From: an uncultured Alphaproteobacteria bacterium
GTDB taxonomy: Bacteria; Pseudomonadota; Alphaproteobacteria; HIMB59; GCA-002718135
Direction of reading: 5' to 3'
Assembly (NCBI GenBank): GCA_902602885.1
Contig: CACKSM010000004.1
Location: 1-60,465, forward strand
DNA length: 60,465 nt
The stretch's first letter is position 1; each line of letters starts with the position of its first letter. The notes below the pieces were generated by a model. The model had not been told where the DNA came from, did no database searches, and was given only the letters and a program-made list of their open reading frames with translations. The position numbers and the translations under genes are program-made. Positions 1 to 8,915 of the stretch are shown here, piece after piece.

Positions 1-239
1 ATAGAATTAGCATTTTTAATTAAAGCTGTATCGTTTGAAATGGCTCCTGGCATTCCCATGCCTACAGATTCTGCTTTACCATGTCTTTCTTCAAAATGAT
101 TTATAATGGAGAGTATTCCGTTAATTGTACCATCATAACTTTTTTCAGTATTAATTCTTTTTCTATCTATTTCAGTTCCATTTGGATTTAGAAGAATACC
201 TTCAGTTTTGGTACCTCCTACATCAATACCTATTTTCAT
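1..239 (-). CDS. ROK-family sugar kinase, N-terminal part (runs off the window)
   Basis: The minus strand from 239 reads MKIGIDVGGTKTEGILL and stays open to base 1, so about 79 N-terminal residues are present. DVGGTKTEG is the phosphate-1 ATP-binding loop of the ROK/ASKHA kinases, and VGMGMPGAI near residue 62 matches the second conserved ROK strand. ROK proteins phosphorylate sugars such as fructose, glucose or N-acetylglucosamine, or act as repressors; with no helix-turn-helix before the kinase fold, this one is a kinase. The substrate-specifying residues lie outside the window. The gene starts 6 bases downstream of the bioY stop on the same strand. Confidence 0.85.
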   Translation of the reverse strand, partial: MKIGIDVGGTKTEGILLNPNGTEIDRKRINTEKSYDGTINGILSIINHFEERHGKAESVGMGMPGAISNDTALIKNANS

Positions 240-245
240 TAATTA

Positions 246-812
246 TTATTTTGTAATAATTTTATGTAAAGTCGGGATCAGAGCAACTGCTAATGCTATT
301 TTAAATAACTCACTAGGAATAAATGGTAAAAGACCAGCTGCTAATGCTTTTTCGAAACCAATAATATAACTAAGATAGATGATACCAAATGAGAATATAA
401 CAACAGAACCAATTAATAGAGATAACGCAGCCTTAAAATATGTTTTGCTAAAACCTAAATTTGCTAAATAACTTATAACGATAGAAGCAAATAACATACC
501 ATAAAGGTATCCTGCTGTTGGTCCAACTAAATAAGCAATTCCTCCACCTGCTGCAAATACAGGAAGTCCTATAGCTCCTTGAAAAAGGTAAAATGCAACT
601 GTCGTAAAAGATAATCTAATACTATAAGTCATTCCTATCAAGAAAATGACAAATGTCTGCATTGTCATTGGCACTGGCCAAAATGGTACTTGAACCTTTG
701 CTGAAATCGCTAGTAAAATTGAACCAATTAAAATCAATGTTATTGTAAGAAAATTTGAATTAATATTTTCAAAATTTTTTAATTTGTTAATTAAAATTCT
801 ATCTTCGTGCAT
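246..812 (-). CDS. bioY: BioY family biotin transporter substrate-binding (S) subunit
   Basis: This 188-residue integral membrane protein has about six hydrophobic segments. The BioY signature is visible: AKVQVPFWPVPMTMQT (residues ~39-54), GAIGLPVFAAGGG (~79-91) and LVGPTAGYLYG (~95-105). BioY is the biotin-capturing S component of an energy-coupling-factor transporter; some versions work without dedicated BioM/BioN. No bioM or bioN gene is nearby, so this is a solitary BioY in this window. It lies between gshB upstream and the ROK kinase downstream, all on the minus strand with gaps of 23 and 6 bases, so they may be co-transcribed. It suggests biotin uptake; whether the cell also makes biotin cannot be seen here. 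Confidence 0.9.
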   Translation of the reverse strand: MHEDRILINKLKNFENINSNFLTITLILIGSILLAISAKVQVPFWPVPMTMQTFVIFLIGMTYSIRLSFTTVAFYLFQGAIGLPVFAAGGGIAYLVGPTAGYLYGMLFASIVISYLANLGFSKTYFKAALSLLIGSVVIFSFGIIYLSYIIGFEKALAAGLLPFIPSELFKIALAVALIPTLHKIITK

Positions 813-835
813 ATATTTCCCTTTAATTATTGTAA

Positions 836-1774
836 TTAAACTAATTTATATTTTGCTTCAAGCTTATCCCAAAAATCTTTTTCTAAATTTACATTATTTA
901 ATGCATTAATTTGCTTCAATCCTGTAGGCGAAGTTACGTTTATTTCTGTTAGATAATTTCCAATTATATCAATTCCGACAAAAAATAGATTATGTTCTTT
1001 TAGTTTGGGTCCCAAAATTTCGATAATTTCTTTATCTCTATAAACTAGGCCAGTTTTAACTGCCTTACCACCAGCATGGAAATTTGCCTTTACATTGTCT
1101 TCTTGAGGTATTCTAGCAACTGAACCGTAATATTCACCATCGAAAAAAACTACTCTTCTGTCCCCATCATTTATCTCATTAATAAATTTTTGGACCATTA
1201 TAGGTAAGTGTAAATATTCTTCTAATTTGTTAGAATTAAAATTACTTTTATCAAATCTATGTATGCCCTCTCCTCCATTACCATATAGTGGTTTAGTTAT
1301 AATATCTTCTTCTTTATCTAAAAATTCTTCAATAATTTTTAAATCTTTTGTCACCAAAGTAGGTGGCATAAATTCTTTAAAATTAAATGTAAATAACTTT
1401 TCAGTAGAATTTCTGACTGCAGTTGGATCATTGACAACAATTGTTGAGGATGGAAGTAAATCCAAAATATATGTAGATGTGATATAATTCATATCAAAAG
1501 GAGGGTCTTGTCTTAAAAAGATAAATTGAAAATCTTCTAATTTAGAAATTATTTTTTTAGATTTAAAATTAAAATAATTATTTTCATTTAAAAATAACTC
1601 TAGATAATATCCAGATGCTTGAATACAATTTTCTTTTATGAATAAGTCTTTTGGATTGTAATAAAAAACATCATAACCTCTTTCTTGCGCTTCATAGCCT
1701 ATCAAAAAAGATGTATCGAATTCATAATCAATCTTTTCAATATGATCCATTTGGATTGCTATACTTTTTTTCAT
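836..1774 (-). CDS. gshB: Glutathione synthase
   Basis: This 312-residue protein has the normal length of bacterial GshB. It joins gamma-glutamylcysteine and glycine using ATP in the cytosol. The N-terminal domain starts with IAIQMDHIEKIDYEFDTSF. The FLRQDPPFDMNYI segment (~85-97) and the ATP-grasp elements ITKPLYGNGGEGIHR (~159-173) and DRRVVFFDGEYYGSVAR (~205-221) are typical, as is TEINVTSPTG near residue 277, which carries Mg2+ and substrate ligands. Its start shares one base with the stop of gshA, so the two glutathione genes are translationally coupled. Confidence 0.96.
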   Translation of the reverse strand: MKKSIAIQMDHIEKIDYEFDTSFLIGYEAQERGYDVFYYNPKDLFIKENCIQASGYYLELFLNENNYFNFKSKKIISKLEDFQFIFLRQDPPFDMNYITSTYILDLLPSSTIVVNDPTAVRNSTEKLFTFNFKEFMPPTLVTKDLKIIEEFLDKEEDIITKPLYGNGGEGIHRFDKSNFNSNKLEEYLHLPIMVQKFINEINDGDRRVVFFDGEYYGSVARIPQEDNVKANFHAGGKAVKTGLVYRDKEIIEILGPKLKEHNLFFVGIDIIGNYLTEINVTSPTGLKQINALNNVNLEKDFWDKLEAKYKLV

Positions 1775-3114
1775 TAGAAAATTTCTTCCTCATATATTTT
1801 TGTAATATTTTTTTTCCATTTACCATTATATTTATTAATTAATAAATCAGCAGGTGAAAAACTATTTGATAGATTTTTTTCTAAATCTCTTAAATAAAAT
1901 GTTTCATTATATTTACCATTGTTGACTAAAATATTTCTTTTTTCTAAACCTGATTTTGAAATTTCAAATAATTTTTGTGCAAAATCCAAAAGATTGCCAT
2001 TTTTAAATTTGGTTTTTAAGCCATGCTCTGGAGCAAATCTATTTATTAAATTTCTATCATTTTGAGTCCAACCCTCAACAACTTCATTTGTTTTATCAAT
2101 TGCTTCATCATTATATAAAATGCCAATCCAAAAAGCAGGTTGAGAACATATTAAATCCCATGAACATGCGTCCATAGAACGAATTTCTAAGAATTGCTTT
2201 AATCTAACTTGAGGAAATAAAGTTGATAAATGATTTATCCAATCTTCTATATTAGGTTCAATTTTTAATTCTTTTGAAATATTATTTTCCATAAAATCTC
2301 TAAAAGTATAGTTGGTCATATCTATATATTTATGATCTCTGATGACAAAATACATTGGCACATCAAGAGCATACTCCACATATTTTTCAAAATTAAAATC
2401 TTTATCAAAGACAAATGGCAATAAACCTGTTCTATCTTTGTCTGTGTGATGCCAAAAATGAGATCTTAAACTCTTATATTTGGAAACTTCTTTTTGATCG
2501 AAAGGAGAATTAGCAAATATTGCAGTTGCTATACCTTCAAGATTTAACATTAATCTATACTTAGTAATCATGTCTTCTTCAGAATGATAATCCAAATTTA
2601 CTTGGTTTGTACATGTGCGTTTCATCATATGATGTCCAAGAGTACCGACTTTGGGCATATATTTTTTCATTATGGAATATCTTTGTTTTGGCATCCAAGG
2701 AAAATCATCAAGAGATAAACTTGGCTCAACGCCTAATCCTAATAATATAAAACCAAATTCTTCACCAATATCTTTTAATTCCTTTAAATGTCTATTAGTT
2801 TCAGTACAGGTTTGATGGATATTTTTTAATTGTGCTCCAGATAATTCGATCTGACCGCCAGGTTCTAAAGTTATACTTTCACCAAATCTTTCTAAGGCGA
2901 TTATTGTAGTATGTTTATCATCATACTTTGGTTTCCATCCCTTATCTACAAATTTTAGAAGAATTTCTTTTATACCTTTGGGTTCTTCATAAGATAATTG
3001 ATGTAAACTTTCTTTTTTTAGTACAAATTTCTCGTGTTCTACTCCTATGCGTAAATCATTCTTATTTTTGATTCCTTTATAAAAGTAATCTATTAGATCG
3101 TTTTTTTTTAGCAT
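1774..3114 (-). CDS. gshA: Glutamate-cysteine ligase, plant/alphaproteobacterial type
   Basis: This 446-residue protein is the first enzyme of glutathione synthesis. It belongs to the GCS2 (plant/alphaproteobacterial) class, not the E. coli GshA class. Features seen include RIGVEHEKFVL (~22-32), GGQIELSGAQLKNIH (~82-96), GVEPSLSLDDFPWMPKQRY (~126-144), HMMKRTCTNQVNLDY (~162-176) and a FLEIRSMDACSWD segment near residue 307 that lines the active site. It overlaps gshB by one base and follows mgtE by 23 bases. Glutathione synthesis fits an aerobic alphaproteobacterium. Confidence 0.95.
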   Translation of the reverse strand: MLKKNDLIDYFYKGIKNKNDLRIGVEHEKFVLKKESLHQLSYEEPKGIKEILLKFVDKGWKPKYDDKHTTIIALERFGESITLEPGGQIELSGAQLKNIHQTCTETNRHLKELKDIGEEFGFILLGLGVEPSLSLDDFPWMPKQRYSIMKKYMPKVGTLGHHMMKRTCTNQVNLDYHSEEDMITKYRLMLNLEGIATAIFANSPFDQKEVSKYKSLRSHFWHHTDKDRTGLLPFVFDKDFNFEKYVEYALDVPMYFVIRDHKYIDMTNYTFRDFMENNISKELKIEPNIEDWINHLSTLFPQVRLKQFLEIRSMDACSWDLICSQPAFWIGILYNDEAIDKTNEVVEGWTQNDRNLINRFAPEHGLKTKFKNGNLLDFAQKLFEISKSGLEKRNILVNNGKYNETFYLRDLEKNLSNSFSPADLLINKYNGKWKKNITKIYEEEIF

Positions 3115-3137
3115 TGATTTAACTTAAATAGACTTAA

Positions 3138-4505
3138 TCATATTAAAAATAAAGTTGCTAATCCAAGAAAAGAAAGAAAACCAAATACATCTGTTATTGT
3201 AGTCAAAATTACTGCAGATGCTAAAGCAGGATCAATTTTAAGCTTATCTAAAACTAGTGGAATTACAATTCCTGAAAAACCAGCGATTAGTAAATTTAGT
3301 ATCATAGCAAGACCTATTATAAAACCCAACATCAAACTTTCAAACCAATAAATAGAAATTAAAGATATAATGATAGCGAATATAATTCCATTTATACCAC
3401 CGATTAAAGTTTCTTTAGTTATTATTTTTATTGCATTACTAGTAGTTAGTTCTTTAACTGCAATAGCTCTTACTGCAACAGTTAAGGTTTGAGTACCTGC
3501 GTTAGCGCCCATAGAAGCTACTATTGGCATTAATATAGCTAGAGCAACTACTTTTTCTATTGCAGCTTCAAACAAACCTATAACTATTGAAGCCACAACA
3601 GCTGTCATTAAATTTACAATTAACCATGAAATTCTAGATTTTGTTGTACTAATAACTGATTCATACAAATCAGTATGATCTACACCTCCAAGCTTTAAAA
3701 TATCTTCTTCCCTTTCTTCCTCAATAACTTCGACAACATCATCAACTGTAATTGATCCAATAATTTTTTTTTGATTGTTAATAACAGGAGCACTTACTAA
3801 TCCATATTTATTAAATAAAAGAGCTACATCTTCTTGATCTGTATTTACATCAATTAATCTTAATTCTTTGTTTATTATTGAATTTAATTCTATTTCTCTT
3901 TTTGAACCCATTAATCTTCCTAATGGAACTATCCCTTTTGCTTCTTTGTTTTGATTAATTAAATAAATATCGTAGAAGTCTTCAGGTAAATTTCCTTTAT
4001 TATTTCTCAAATAATCAATTGCTTGACCAACATTCCATGAATGATCAATAGTAACAAATTGTCTTTGCATTAATCTTCCAGCGGAATCTTCAGGGTAATT
4101 TAAACCTTCTTTAACTAAAGTTCTTTCTTCTTTGTCTAAGTTTTCTAAAAAAATATTTTGATTTTTTTCTTCTAAATCTTCTGCTAAATCTACGGCATCA
4201 TCAATGTCTAAACTTTTTGCGTTATTAGCTAACTGTTTTATATCTAAAGTTTCAATTATTTCTTCTCTAAGACTATCATTCAAATAAGTTAAGATTTCAG
4301 GATCAAAATTTTTATCCATTATATTTAGAAGACTTAATCTTAAAACTGGATCTAAATTTTGAAGAATTTCTGCTATGTCTGCATTATGAAAGTCTTTTAA
4401 AAAAGATAAAATTTTATCATATTTATAATTTTCCAGATAATCAGTTACTAATCGAATTGATTTATTAGAGTTGTCATCATCTTTTTTAATTATAATTTCT
4501 TCCAT
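3138..4505 (-). CDS. mgtE: Magnesium transporter MgtE
   Basis: This 455-residue protein has the full MgtE layout. It has an N-terminal MgtE_N superhelical domain with repeated LxxxxxEIxxxL-type segments (~30-130), a CBS pair (~130-260; PEDSAGRLMQRQFVTI opens it, ITVDDVVEVIEEE closes it), and five C-terminal membrane helices. The pore motif region is SMGANAGTQTLTVAVRAIA near residue 330. MgtE is a Mg2+ channel gated by cytosolic Mg2+ through the CBS and N domains. The reading frame stays open 12 codons further upstream, but those codons are the 3' end of tRNA-Leu. The ATG at 4505 (MEEIIIKKDD) is therefore the sensible start, only 6 bases from the tRNA CCA end. Confidence 0.93.
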   Translation of the reverse strand: MEEIIIKKDDDNSNKSIRLVTDYLENYKYDKILSFLKDFHNADIAEILQNLDPVLRLSLLNIMDKNFDPEILTYLNDSLREEIIETLDIKQLANNAKSLDIDDAVDLAEDLEEKNQNIFLENLDKEERTLVKEGLNYPEDSAGRLMQRQFVTIDHSWNVGQAIDYLRNNKGNLPEDFYDIYLINQNKEAKGIVPLGRLMGSKREIELNSIINKELRLIDVNTDQEDVALLFNKYGLVSAPVINNQKKIIGSITVDDVVEVIEEEREEDILKLGGVDHTDLYESVISTTKSRISWLIVNLMTAVVASIVIGLFEAAIEKVVALAILMPIVASMGANAGTQTLTVAVRAIAVKELTTSNAIKIITKETLIGGINGIIFAIIISLISIYWFESLMLGFIIGLAMILNLLIAGFSGIVIPLVLDKLKIDPALASAVILTTITDVFGFLSFLGLATLFLI

Positions 4506-4511
4506 ATTAAT

Positions 4512-4598
4512 TGGTGCGGCTGAGAAGACTTGAACTTCCACAGGATAAATCCCACAGCGACCTCAACGCTGCGCGTATACCAATTCCGCCACAGCCGC
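4512..4598 (-). tRNA. tRNA-Leu (anticodon GAG), CCA encoded
   Basis: The minus strand folds into an 87-base class II tRNA. The acceptor stem GCGGCTG pairs with CAGCCGC, and A plus an encoded CCA follow. The anticodon stem CAGCG/CGCTG encloses the loop TTGAGGT, giving anticodon GAG, which reads CUC and CUU leucine codons. A long variable arm (GTGGGATTTATCCTGTG region) and a GTTCAAGTC T-arm are present. It is the first transcribed element before mgtE and is divergent from lipB, 51 bases away. Confidence 0.95.
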
Positions 4599-4649
4599 AT
4601 ATATACTAGAATTAAATATCAGATAGGATATTAACTATCAATAAAGTAT

Positions 4650-5306
4650 ATGAATGACATGAATCAGATTGAAATTAAAATATCTAATGAAGAAATAAAT
4701 TATAAGGAGGCTGTTTTATTTATGGAGTCTAAGGTAAGAGATATAAGTGAAAATCATTCAAAAGAATTATTATGGTTTCTTAGTCATAATCATATATTTA
4801 CTCAAGGCACAAGTGCTTCAGATGATGAAATATTAAATTCAGATGTTATAGAAGTATTAAAGACAAATCGTGGTGGAAAAACGACTTATCATGGACCAGG
4901 CCAAAGAATTGTTTATTTTATGTTAAACTTAAATAATAAAAAAAAGGATATAAGAAAGTTTATTTCTGTAATTGAAAATTCTGTAATTGATTTTTTAGAT
5001 AACTACAATGTTGAAGCAAGAGCATTTAAAGATAGAGTCGGTATTTGGGTAATTAAGAATAATAAAATGACATTTGATAAGGAAAAAAAAATTAGCGCTA
5101 TTGGTCTTAGAGTTAAAAAATGGATTACTTATCATGGAATGAGTTTTAATATTAATCCTGATTTAAAATATTATAATTCTATTCATTCATGTGGATTAAA
5201 AGAGTATAAAAATACTTCATTGAATGAGTTAGGTATTAAAATAGATCAAAAAGAATTTGATGAAGGTTTTAAAAAAATTTTTTTAAACAAATTAAAAACT
5301 ATTTAA
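4650..5306 (+). CDS. lipB: Lipoyl(octanoyl) transferase
   Basis: LipB moves octanoate from octanoyl-ACP onto lipoyl domains of 2-oxoacid dehydrogenases and the glycine cleavage system. The 218-residue protein shows the family pattern. RGGKTTYHGPGQ (~75-86) forms the acyl site, ISAIGLRVKKWITYHG (~149-164) carries the catalytic lysine region, and HSCGL (~181-185) contains the thioester cysteine. Two close starts are possible (4650 or the ATG at 4659). Its 3' end overlaps the convergent pseudouridine synthase gene by 15 bases. Confidence 0.93.
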   Translation: MNDMNQIEIKISNEEINYKEAVLFMESKVRDISENHSKELLWFLSHNHIFTQGTSASDDEILNSDVIEVLKTNRGGKTTYHGPGQRIVYFMLNLNNKKKDIRKFISVIENSVIDFLDNYNVEARAFKDRVGIWVIKNNKMTFDKEKKISAIGLRVKKWITYHGMSFNINPDLKYYNSIHSCGLKEYKNTSLNELGIKIDQKEFDEGFKKIFLNKLKTI

Positions 5307-6206
5307 TTCTTTTTCTAAATTTTCTTTAAATTTTAATTTATTTTTTTTAATAAAAGTAAGAAAATAATTGGGTAATTCTGAAATAAAACTAAATTTTTCT
5401 TCATAAATTGTAAATTTCAGAGCAAAGGCATGTAACATTAGTTTTTCATTATTGTACTTAGAATTGATATTATATTTTTGATCACCTATTATTGAGCAAC
5501 CAAGATTTTTAGAAACTTTTCTTAATTGATGAGTTTTGCCAGTTTCAGGGTTATATAGAATTTGTGTTATGTTATTTTTGTTACCTATAACAACGTAGTT
5601 AGTTATAGTTTTCTCAATTTCCTGATTTTTATTTTTTATATTTAAAAGAACTTTAGAATTTTTATTTTTTGGACTTCCTTCACATAAAGCAATGTAAAAC
5701 TTTGTAATTAAATGTTGCTTAAAAAGTGTTGAAAAATATCTTGCATATTTTAAATTTTTTGAAATCAAAAGTAAACCTGATGTCTCTTTATCAAGTCTGT
5801 GGACGAGTCTATAATCGGGGTTAATATTTTTTATTATATGGTCAATCGAAACATTTACCTTACTACCTCCTTGTGTTGCAATATCTGACCACTTATTGAT
5901 AACTAAAAAATTGTTATTTTGAAAAATAATTGATTTATTAAACTTTTTTAAATCATTATCTGGTATATTAATTTTTTTCTTATAAATTATTTTATTTTTG
6001 TAAAGTTCTTCATGGAAATTTAAAATAATTAAATTATCATTTAATTTGACAACATAATTTGCTTTTGTACGAGAGTTATTAATTAAAATATTTTTCTTTC
6101 TTATATTTTTTTCAATAAAACTTTGTGTTAGTGAGGTAAATAAATTCTTTAAATACTTATCAAGCCTAACTTCGTAATCTTTCTTAATGTGTATTTTTTT
6201 TATCAA
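5292..6206 (-). CDS. RluA-family 23S rRNA pseudouridine synthase (RluC-like)
   Basis: This 304-residue protein has an N-terminal S4-like RNA-binding segment (~10-75; DYEVRLDKYLKNLF). The catalytic domain carries YRLVHRLDKETSGLLLISK, whose HRLDxxTSG aspartate is the catalytic residue of the RluA family. ETGKTHQLRKVSKNLGCSI near residue 220 is the second family motif. It probably modifies U955/U2504/U2580-type positions as RluC does, but the target cannot be read from sequence alone. It follows crcB by one base and forms the tail of the ribosomal-protein transcription unit. It overlaps lipB convergently by 15 bases. It is distinct from the RluD-like protein at 53849. Confidence 0.88.
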   Translation of the reverse strand: MIKKIHIKKDYEVRLDKYLKNLFTSLTQSFIEKNIRKKNILINNSRTKANYVVKLNDNLIILNFHEELYKNKIIYKKKINIPDNDLKKFNKSIIFQNNNFLVINKWSDIATQGGSKVNVSIDHIIKNINPDYRLVHRLDKETSGLLLISKNLKYARYFSTLFKQHLITKFYIALCEGSPKNKNSKVLLNIKNKNQEIEKTITNYVVIGNKNNITQILYNPETGKTHQLRKVSKNLGCSIIGDQKYNINSKYNNEKLMLHAFALKFTIYEEKFSFISELPNYFLTFIKKNKLKFKENLEKELNSF

Positions 6207-6207
6207 A

Positions 6208-6576
6208 TTAAAACTTATTAATTAACATTCCAAAGTATGCAAATAAAATGCAGACGAATATTGAAATAGAAATATATATAAATGCTATAAGGATTTTTTT
6301 AGAAATAATTAAATTAACAACTTCATAGGAAAATGCGGAGAAAGTAGTAAATGATCCAAGTAAACCTATAATTAAAAAAAATTTGACAAAATTTTCGTTA
6401 ATGTTCTTTGAGAAATCTGAAGTTACAAGATATCCAATCAAAAAAGAACCTATAACATTTACTGTAAGGGTTCCATAAATACTTGAGGTAAATATAGTTT
6501 TGCTTAAGTTTGTTAAAATATATCTTAGTATTGCTCCAGTTGCTCCACCTGTAGCTACAAAAATTAAATTAATCAA
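6208..6576 (-). CDS. crcB: Fluoride ion channel CrcB/Fluc
   Basis: This 122-residue protein has four membrane helices. It has GATGAILRYI at the N terminus (~11-20), VNVIGSFLIGY (~39-49; the conserved Asn/Gly pore region), and GLLGSFTTFSAFSYE (~72-86) with the TTFSxF fluoride-path motif. Fluc channels are dual-topology dimers that expel toxic fluoride. It sits 6 bases after rplQ with no visible terminator, so it probably rides on the rpsM-rplQ transcript. No fluoride riboswitch can fit in that spacer. Confidence 0.93.
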   Translation of the reverse strand: MINLIFVATGGATGAILRYILTNLSKTIFTSSIYGTLTVNVIGSFLIGYLVTSDFSKNINENFVKFFLIIGLLGSFTTFSAFSYEVVNLIISKKILIAFIYISISIFVCILFAYFGMLINKF

Positions 6577-6582
6577 TATTTT

Positions 6583-7020
6583 CTAAATTGGAGGTTGTTG
6601 TTCTACTTCTTCGGTAGATTTTTTTTCAATAACTGGACCACTATCTAATCCCTTAGCTGCTTCATCTCTATCAACAAATTCGATAACAGCAGTTGGTGCA
6701 TTATCACCGTATCTATTACCTAACTTAATAATTCTTGTATAACCACCAGCCCTAGCCTTATATCTTTCGGCAAGAACATCAAAAACTTTTTTTGACATTT
6801 TTTGATCCTGTAGAATGGATACTGCTTTTCTTCGTGACAACAAATCACCTTTTTTTCCTAGAGTAACAATTTTTTCAACAAATCTTCTAAGTTCTTTTGC
6901 TTTCGCCAAAGTTGTGGTTATTTGCTCATGTTTTATAAGAGCATTAGACATATTCATGAACATTGCTTTCCTGTGGGATGAAGTCTTATTTAGTTTTTTA
7001 TTTTTAATATTATGCTTCAT
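6583..7020 (-). CDS. rplQ: 50S ribosomal protein L17
   Basis: The 145-residue protein begins [20 protein letters not shown] and contains [17 protein letters not shown] and [18 protein letters not shown], all standard bL17. It lines the exit-tunnel face of the large subunit. It is somewhat longer than the 127-residue E. coli form because of a Lys/Glu/Gln-rich C-terminal tail. It follows rpoA with a 2-base gap, the usual alpha-operon arrangement. Confidence 0.97.
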   Translation of the reverse strand: MKHNIKNKKLNKTSSHRKAMFMNMSNALIKHEQITTTLAKAKELRRFVEKIVTLGKKGDLLSRRKAVSILQDQKMSKKVFDVLAERYKARAGGYTRIIKLGNRYGDNAPTAVIEFVDRDEAAKGLDSGPVIEKKSTEEVEQQPPI

Positions 7021-7022
7021 AT

Positions 7023-8045
7023 TTATTTATTAAAAGGATCCTCATATTTTTTTGCAAGTTCATCAATATTTTCTGGAGGCCAATCAGGAACAGACATTCC
7101 AAGATTTAATTCCATTTGTTGAAGTACTTCTTTAATTTCATTCAGAGATTTTCTACCAAAATTTGGAGTTCTTAGCATTTCTGATTCAGATTTTTGAACT
7201 AAATCTCCAATATAAATTATATTATCATTTTTAAGACAATTAGCAGATCGAACAGATAACTCTAATTCCTCTACTTTTTTAAGTAAGTTTGAATTAAATG
7301 ATAATGTTTCAGTTTGAGATTGATCCGGCAATACCTCTGGTTCATCAAAATTAATAAATGGTTGTAATTGGTCTTGTAATATTCTTGCAGCTAGAGCAAT
7401 AGCATCATCTGGTGCTATAGCTCCATTTGTTTCAACTTCGAAAACTAATTTATCAAAATCTGTTACTTGTCCGACTCTACTGTTTTCAACTTTATATGTA
7501 GCTTTAATAACAGGGCTAAACATTGCATCTAATTTAATCTCACCAATCAATTTGTCTTCATCTTCAGCTACTTCCGCTGAGACATAACCTTTACCAGTTT
7601 CAACATTAGCTTCAATTTCAATATCTGCATTAGAGTCCAATGTCATTATTAGTTGATCAGGATTCATTATTTCTGTCTCGGAGTCTGCTTCAAAATTTCC
7701 AGCTCTTAATTCACCAGAACCAGTAGACTTCAGATACATTTTTTTTAATCCAGGTGAGTGTACTTTAACAGCTATTGATTTTAAGTTTAATAATATTTCT
7801 GTTAAATCTTCTTTTACACCAGGAATAGTAGAGAATTCGTGAACAACACCTTTTATTTTTACTGATGTTATTGCTGCTCCCTGTAATGATGAAAGGAGAA
7901 TTCTTCTTATAGAGTTACCTAAAGTTAAACCAAAGCCTCGTTCAAGTGGTTCAGCTGTAAGTTTACCTATTCTACCATTTGTTTCATCTACATTGACTTC
8001 CATCTTTGTAGGTTTTATTAATTCACTCCAATTTTTTTGTAACAC
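7023..8045 (-). CDS. rpoA: RNA polymerase alpha subunit
   Basis: This 340-residue protein has the N-terminal dimerisation domain ([19 protein letters not shown], ~40-58) and, after an acidic linker, the C-terminal DNA/activator-binding domain ([12 protein letters not shown] ~257-268; [17 protein letters not shown] ~294-310). The alpha dimer nucleates RNA polymerase assembly. The start codon is GTG (8045), preceded by GGAG seven bases upstream, which supports this start. It lies between rpsK and rplQ. Confidence 0.98.
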   Translation of the reverse strand: MLQKNWSELIKPTKMEVNVDETNGRIGKLTAEPLERGFGLTLGNSIRRILLSSLQGAAITSVKIKGVVHEFSTIPGVKEDLTEILLNLKSIAVKVHSPGLKKMYLKSTGSGELRAGNFEADSETEIMNPDQLIMTLDSNADIEIEANVETGKGYVSAEVAEDEDKLIGEIKLDAMFSPVIKATYKVENSRVGQVTDFDKLVFEVETNGAIAPDDAIALAARILQDQLQPFINFDEPEVLPDQSQTETLSFNSNLLKKVEELELSVRSANCLKNDNIIYIGDLVQKSESEMLRTPNFGRKSLNEIKEVLQQMELNLGMSVPDWPPENIDELAKKYEDPFNK

Positions 8046-8060
8046 TTAGATGCTCCTTTT

Positions 8061-8441
8061 TTAAACTCTTCTTCTTTTTCTTGGTCTGCATCCATTGTGA
8101 GGAATCGGTGTTACATCTTTAATTGAAGTAATCACGTATCCAATAGATTGCAATGATCTAAGAGCAGACTCTCTTCCAGACCCTGGGCCAGAGACCTCTA
8201 CTTTAAGATTTTTTAAACCATATTCTTTTGCTTTATTACCAACATCTTCAGCAGCAATTTGTGCTGCATAAGGTGTAGATTTTCTAGATCCTTTAAAACC
8301 TTTATGACCAGATGATGACCAAGCTAATGCATTTCCATTTTCATCTGAAATAGTAATTATTGTATTATTAAATGATGAAACAATGTGAGCAACACCCGAA
8401 GATATTTTTTTTTTAACTTTTGATTTTTTTTTCTCAGCCAT
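8061..8441 (-). CDS. rpsK: 30S ribosomal protein S11
   Basis: The 126-residue protein contains [47 protein letters not shown] and the basic C terminus [12 protein letters not shown], all hallmarks of uS11. It sits on the platform of the small subunit. It is one base from rpsM upstream and 15 bases from rpoA downstream; the latter spacer holds the GGAG used by rpoA. Confidence 0.98.
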   Translation of the reverse strand: MAEKKKSKVKKKISSGVAHIVSSFNNTIITISDENGNALAWSSSGHKGFKGSRKSTPYAAQIAAEDVGNKAKEYGLKNLKVEVSGPGSGRESALRSLQSIGYVITSIKDVTPIPHNGCRPRKRRRV

Positions 8442-8442
8442 T

Positions 8443-8823
8443 TTATCCTTTTGTAACTTTTTTCTTTCCTGCTATCGCGACTGCTTTCCCTTTTCTGGTT
8501 CTAGCATTTGTATGTGTTCTTTGACCTCTAACAGGTAATTTTTTTCTATGTCTAAGACCTCTGTAGCAACCTAAATCATTTAATCTTTTAATATCTAGAG
8601 ATATTTTTCTTCTTAAGTCACCTTCTACAGAATAATCTTTATCAATTAAATCTCTGATTTTGTTTACTTCATCTTCATTTAATTCACTCACTCGCTTAGA
8701 GATATCTATTGAAGCATTTTTACATATATCTAAGGCAAACTTTCTTCCTATACCAAAAATATAAGTTAGAGCGATATTTACCTTTTTATTAGTTGGAATG
8801 TTAACACCTGATATTCTAGCCAT
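8443..8823 (-). CDS. rpsM: 30S ribosomal protein S13
   Basis: The 126-residue protein begins [15 protein letters not shown], has [12 protein letters not shown], and ends with the basic [20 protein letters not shown] tail that contacts the P-site tRNA, as in uS13. It is the first gene of the rpsM-rpsK-rpoA-rplQ alpha operon and is preceded by the longest spacer of the ribosomal protein cluster, which carries a candidate promoter and a long inverted repeat. rpmJ, which precedes rpsM in many bacteria, is not here. Confidence 0.98.
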   Translation of the reverse strand: MARISGVNIPTNKKVNIALTYIFGIGRKFALDICKNASIDISKRVSELNEDEVNKIRDLIDKDYSVEGDLRRKISLDIKRLNDLGCYRGLRHRKKLPVRGQRTHTNARTRKGKAVAIAGKKKVTKG

Positions 8824-8853
8824 AAATATACCTAAAAAAAATGAATGAGGGTG

Positions 8854-8881
8854 AATACATGAAAATCATACAAGTAGTCAA
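8854..8881 (-). promoter_or_regulatory. Candidate sigma70-type promoter for the rpsM-rpsK-rpoA-rplQ operon
   Basis: On the minus strand TTGACT (8876-8881) is followed after 16 bases by TGTATT (8854-8859). The -35 match is 5 of 6 and the -10 match 4 of 6. Transcription would begin about 25 bases before the rpsM start. The leading C before TTGAC (CTTGAC) is common in alphaproteobacterial promoters and is shared with the rpsL candidate. Confidence 0.5.
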
Positions 8882-8915
8882 GTAGAGATGTACTAAATTT
8901 TGGCTGATTTTCATG
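8858..8915. repeat. Perfect 11-bp inverted repeat around the rpsM promoter/leader
   Basis: CATGAAAATCA (8858-8868) and TGATTTTCATG (8905-8915) are exact reverse complements, with a 36-base spacer containing a further TACA/TGTA pairing. The distal arm covers the adk stop codon; the proximal arm overlaps the candidate -10. In read-through RNA from adk it would make a long hairpin; in DNA it could be a protein-binding site. No U-run follows directly, so it is not a standard intrinsic terminator. Confidence 0.75.

Noticed and set aside
4506..4541. A 12-codon longer N terminus for mgtE
   Set aside because: Those codons are the 3' part of tRNA-Leu; MgtE proteins start near the ATG at 4505.
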